Below, one piece after another: positions 61,930 through 64,000 of a DNA stretch of 64,000 nucleotides. Below the pieces are notes generated by a model. The model saw only the letters and a program-made list of their open reading frames with translations. It was not told the DNA's origin and did not search any database. The DNA comes from DASQDN01 sp963833675 (lineage in GTDB: Bacteria > Acidobacteriota > Terriglobia > Bryobacterales > Bryobacteraceae): the NCBI GenBank assembly GCA_963833675.1, contig CAWHYW010000022.1, positions 1 to 64,000 of the forward strand, in the 5' to 3' direction. The position numbers and the translations under genes were made by a program. Each line of letters starts with the position of its first letter. Position 1 is the stretch's first letter.

Positions 61930-62805
61930 CTAGTTAGCTTTTTGCGGTACGACTTCGACGGTCCGCTGATTCCCGCGGATGACTACGATTTCCGGGGTGG
62001 GAGCAGGCGGTGGCGGAGGGAGGCCGCGGCGACAGCTACCGGCTTCGGTGTTACTGGTTTCGGCCGCGGAGCTGCTTCCGGCTTTGGAGTCGGTCGCAGC
62101 ACGGCCGCTGTATAGAGAGTTGATGTCCGTTCCACTTGTTTTTGGCGTTGCTTGATCCGAGCTATTACGAAGTACAAGTTGAACTCGTCCTTCATTGCCG
62201 GCCAGGGTTAGCGTTTCTGCCTGTTCCGGTGACGCCAGCAGCGTCACAGTCGGGGTGTTAATTGCCTGGCCGCGGCCATCGGGTTGAATTGTCTGACCGG
62301 CGGACAACACAAGCATGTTTTGAAGGCAGGTGGTTGTGATTGTCCCCTCCGCGCCGGTCGGTCTGCCGGTTACGAGCACATCCACGCGCAATCCCGGCAA
62401 AACGAACCCGGCAACGCCGGCAACATCGGACACACGCACTGACACGGCGCGCATTCCCACGGGGATGATCGGCGCGAGTCCCAATCCGCTGCCGCGAACA
62501 GCAAGACGGCCTTCCTGCACAGGCTCGTCCATCAAAATCTTGTTTACGACGGGCCGGTCCATTACTTCCTCAATCTTGTTGAATGCGCCCTTCGGAAACA
62601 GTTCGGTTGTCACTTTTTGAAGGCGAACGTCGCCTGGCTTGATCGTGATGCCGACGTCCAACTGCTTGGCTGCGACCACGACCTCTTTCGTGTTCACTTC
62701 CTGCTTGGGGGCGGACCGCCCCACAAACTGAAAGTAGAATACCGACGAAATGACAAGGGCGACGACAAGGCTCAAGCCCAAAACAAGGAACAATCTGCGA
62801 TCCAT
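61930..62805 (-). CDS. cpaB: Tad pilus assembly protein CpaB/RcpC
   Basis: CpaB stabilises the secretin from the periplasm. The 291-residue protein has an N-terminal helix (LFLVLGLSLVVALVISSVFY), a SAF domain (VVVAAKQLDVGITIKPGDVR) and an RcpC domain (IPVGMRAVSVRVSDVAGVAG, LRVDVLVTG). From about 62,120 to 62,010 the annotated frame gives a Ser/Ala-rich, unlikely stretch. The alternate frame there reads RPTPKPEAAPRPKPVTPKP, a normal linker, before the original frame resumes with PTPEIVVIRGNQRTVEVV. So two compensating indels are probable. It starts the recognisable operon and ends just before rcpA. Confidence 0.88.
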   Translation of the reverse strand: MDRRLFLVLGLSLVVALVISSVFYFQFVGRSAPKQEVNTKEVVVAAKQLDVGITIKPGDVRLQKVTTELFPKGAFNKIEEVMDRPVVNKILMDEPVQEGRLAVRGSGLGLAPIIPVGMRAVSVRVSDVAGVAGFVLPGLRVDVLVTGRPTGAEGTITTTCLQNMLVLSAGQTIQPDGRGQAINTPTVTLLASPEQAETLTLAGNEGRVQLVLRNSSDQATPKTSGTDINSLYSGRAATDSKAGSSSAAETSNTEAGSCRRGLPPPPPAPTPEIVVIRGNQRTVEVVPQKAN

Positions 62806-62885
62806 CTAAGCTGCTCTCCCAATTAACGTGAACCCATTGCCGCGATGCGGCGCGCAAACGTCGCGCGCAGTCGCTTCGAAGTCAC

Positions 62886-63086
62886 CTAGGCTCGCGCTCT
62901 CTTTCTCCGCCGCTCCACATTCGTGACGTGCTTCCACGCAAGCGCTAAAACCGGCGCTGCCAAGCCGCCCGCAATTACAAAATCCAAAAGCCGGCGACCA
63001 GACGGCAGTACCCAGACAGGGCCTTCTTTCCGGCCGGCCGAAACGCTTTTTGGCTGCTTCGTCGGAATCGTCTGAGTACTGGCCAT
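62886..63086 (-). CDS. small hypothetical protein with one hydrophobic segment
   Basis: This 66-residue protein is Lys/Ser-rich and polar at the N-terminus, then has LLDFVIAGGLAAPVLALAWK as a possible membrane helix, and ends in a basic tail (ERRRKRARA). I do not recognise it. It begins seven bases after the end of the upstream membrane protein gene on the same strand and precedes cpaB by 80 bases, so it may be co-transcribed with the pilus genes. Support is operon position and the open frame. Confidence 0.5.
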   Translation of the reverse strand: MASTQTIPTKQPKSVSAGRKEGPVWVLPSGRRLLDFVIAGGLAAPVLALAWKHVTNVERRRKRARA

Positions 63087-63093
63087 ATTCGTT

Positions 63094-64000
63094 TTATCGC
63101 TCCTTAGTACCTTCGGCCGTTGCAGATCGTTCCATTAGCCCGAGCAATTGGTTTTTTTCTTCAGCCCGATGCAAGTCACTGCGTTCGAATAGGATAGCTG
63201 TGCCGTCATCGGTTACAACGCGCCAATTCGGGTCCAGTTTAAGCACTGAGACGAGGGGCCATTTTACCGGAAGCAACATCAGGTTAAAGCCGTATTTCTG
63301 CACAATTTCTGGCCACTTGTAATCGGCTCCCATCAGCGACAGATATTCCTTGCCGAGCTTTTCGCCGTAAAAATCGCTCCGGCCGTCAACGAAGACCTTC
63401 TGCCGGGGCCAAAGCTTGTAGAGAATGTAGTCTCCCCATTGATCCGAAGTGAACAGACGGGCGCCTAGAATTCGCTCTTGTTGGGTCTCCACGGTTTGAA
63501 TGGGAAATGTTTTGGCAAAATCGGAGGGCCAATGCTGTGGAGCTGTGACGGCGACGGCCAGCAGGATGCCGGGAGCTAACCAAAGCGTGGACCGTCGGAA
63601 CGCGATGCAGACGTCGAATGCAAGAGCGTCCAGAATTCCTCGAACCGACTTCTTGGGAGCATTCGCAAAAACGGCGTTCCACCACGACGTGCCCTCTCTC
63701 GCAATAATCGGAGAAGCGATGATCAGGTAAAGCGGTATGTGTCTGGCCGACGTCAGCGCGGCATGCGCGAAGTACAGGACCCAAAAGCTCTCGACGTATC
63801 GCTTGCGAGTGAGCAGAAATCCGGCGCATATGACGCCTAGTACGAGGACGAACTCGAATTGCCGCATGCTCTCTGAACGAAACACCGGAGATTGAAACTC
63901 CTGAACAGCATCGTTGATGAAGCCCGATTGCAGGTAATCTGCAATATGCGCATGCAGCCCGAGACCGTAGGGGTTGATAACGGATGCAGCCAAACAAGCG
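63094..64000 (-). CDS. polytopic membrane protein, 5' part outside the window
   Basis: Only the C-terminal part is present; the frame is open to the window edge. It has three hydrophobic segments (FEFVLVLGVICAGFLLT, FWVLYFAHAALTSARHIPLY, LWLAPGILLAVAVTA) and then a soluble C-terminal domain with TSDQWGDYILYKLWPRQKVF, VDGRSDFYGEKLGKEYLSLM and YGFNLMLLPVKWPLVSVLKL. The VDGRSDFYG box is shared by a family of hypothetical multi-span proteins of Acidobacteria and relatives that look like glycosyltransferase-type membrane proteins. The function is not known. It reads toward the pilus operon. Confidence 0.65.
   Translation of the reverse strand, partial: ACLAASVINPYGLGLHAHIADYLQSGFINDAVQEFQSPVFRSESMRQFEFVLVLGVICAGFLLTRKRYVESFWVLYFAHAALTSARHIPLYLIIASPIIAREGTSWWNAVFANAPKKSVRGILDALAFDVCIAFRRSTLWLAPGILLAVAVTAPQHWPSDFAKTFPIQTVETQQERILGARLFTSDQWGDYILYKLWPRQKVFVDGRSDFYGEKLGKEYLSLMGADYKWPEIVQKYGFNLMLLPVKWPLVSVLKLDPNWRVVTDDGTAILFERSDLHRAEEKNQLLGLMERSATAEGTKER

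Noticed and set aside
1..64000. tRNA, rRNA, insertion sequence or prophage genes
   Set aside because: No cloverleaf-like stretch ending CCA, no rRNA core sequence, no transposase or integrase motif and no terminal inverted repeats were recognised by eye. A dedicated tRNA or Rfam scan was not possible.

Overview
The window looks like a chromosomal contig from a Gram-negative soil Acidobacteriota member, most likely close to Solibacter/Bryobacterales. This is inferred, not proven. The reasons are a complete Tol-Pal operon and several outer-membrane beta-barrels (diderm envelope), two large exported proteins ending in the Solibacter-type TIGR03437 C-terminal domain, a PEP-CTERM protein, bacterial NHEJ genes, and tandem stress membrane proteins. 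No rRNA, tRNA, IS element, phage gene or CRISPR array was recognised.

Layout. 1-3.35 kb: a visibly GC-richer block with a malate synthase and a convergent pirin, both broken by many single-base indels. It looks like an unpolished or chimeric contig end, or transferred DNA. 3.35-4.45 kb: a frameshifted YVTN beta-propeller lipoprotein. 4.6-7.1 kb (minus): murQ-murA-rhodanese, overlapping genes for peptidoglycan recycling and synthesis. 7.2-10 kb: a nucleotidyltransferase, an A-type Fe-S carrier, and an ECF sigma / anti-sigma / Spy-like operon. 10.3-17 kb: tolQ-tolR-tolA-like-tolB-pal-cpoB, then a CBM9-like exported protein and a DeoC-like protein lacking the Schiff-base lysine. 17-26 kb: a DNA-repair and stress neighbourhood (topoisomerase IB, LigD-type polymerase, SRPBCC protein, two glycine-zipper paralogues, DUF1328, Ku, a sigma factor, GlsB-like, RecN). 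26-29.4 kb: an S9 peptidase, a DUF433/DUF5615 toxin-antitoxin-like pair and an SDR oxidoreductase.

29.5-43.4 kb is a partial type VI secretion neighbourhood: two tssK paralogues, tssL and tssM, a receptor-like Ser/Thr kinase fused to an FGE-like domain, and a zinc-ribbon DUF4870 membrane protein. Between the two tssK genes lie two unusual minus-strand genes. One encodes a double SAM-methyltransferase-like protein with HPP(Y/F) in place of NPP(Y/F). The other encodes a tail-anchored protein that begins with a decayed kinase N-lobe and carries about 13 spaced copies of a GEFTRMF motif. I recognise no named family for this repeat. It is the best candidate for an undescribed system: a repeat scaffold possibly phosphorylated by the neighbouring kinase.

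43.5-55.9 kb: secreted and outer-membrane functions, including a PEP-CTERM protein, an Ig/BACON/TIGR03437 protein, a Tat-exported Gfo/Idh/MocA oxidoreductase, a decahaem DmsE/MtrA-type cytochrome with an MtrB/PioB-type porin (a transenvelope electron conduit), a small beta-barrel and a beta-propeller/TIGR03437 protein. 56-64 kb (minus): a Tad/Flp pilus operon (cpaB, secretin, tadZ, tadA, tadB, tadC) with flanking small genes and a truncated polytopic membrane protein. Isolated frameshifts occur in many genes, including usually conserved ones, so residual long-read indels are likelier than true pseudogenes outside the first 3.7 kb.
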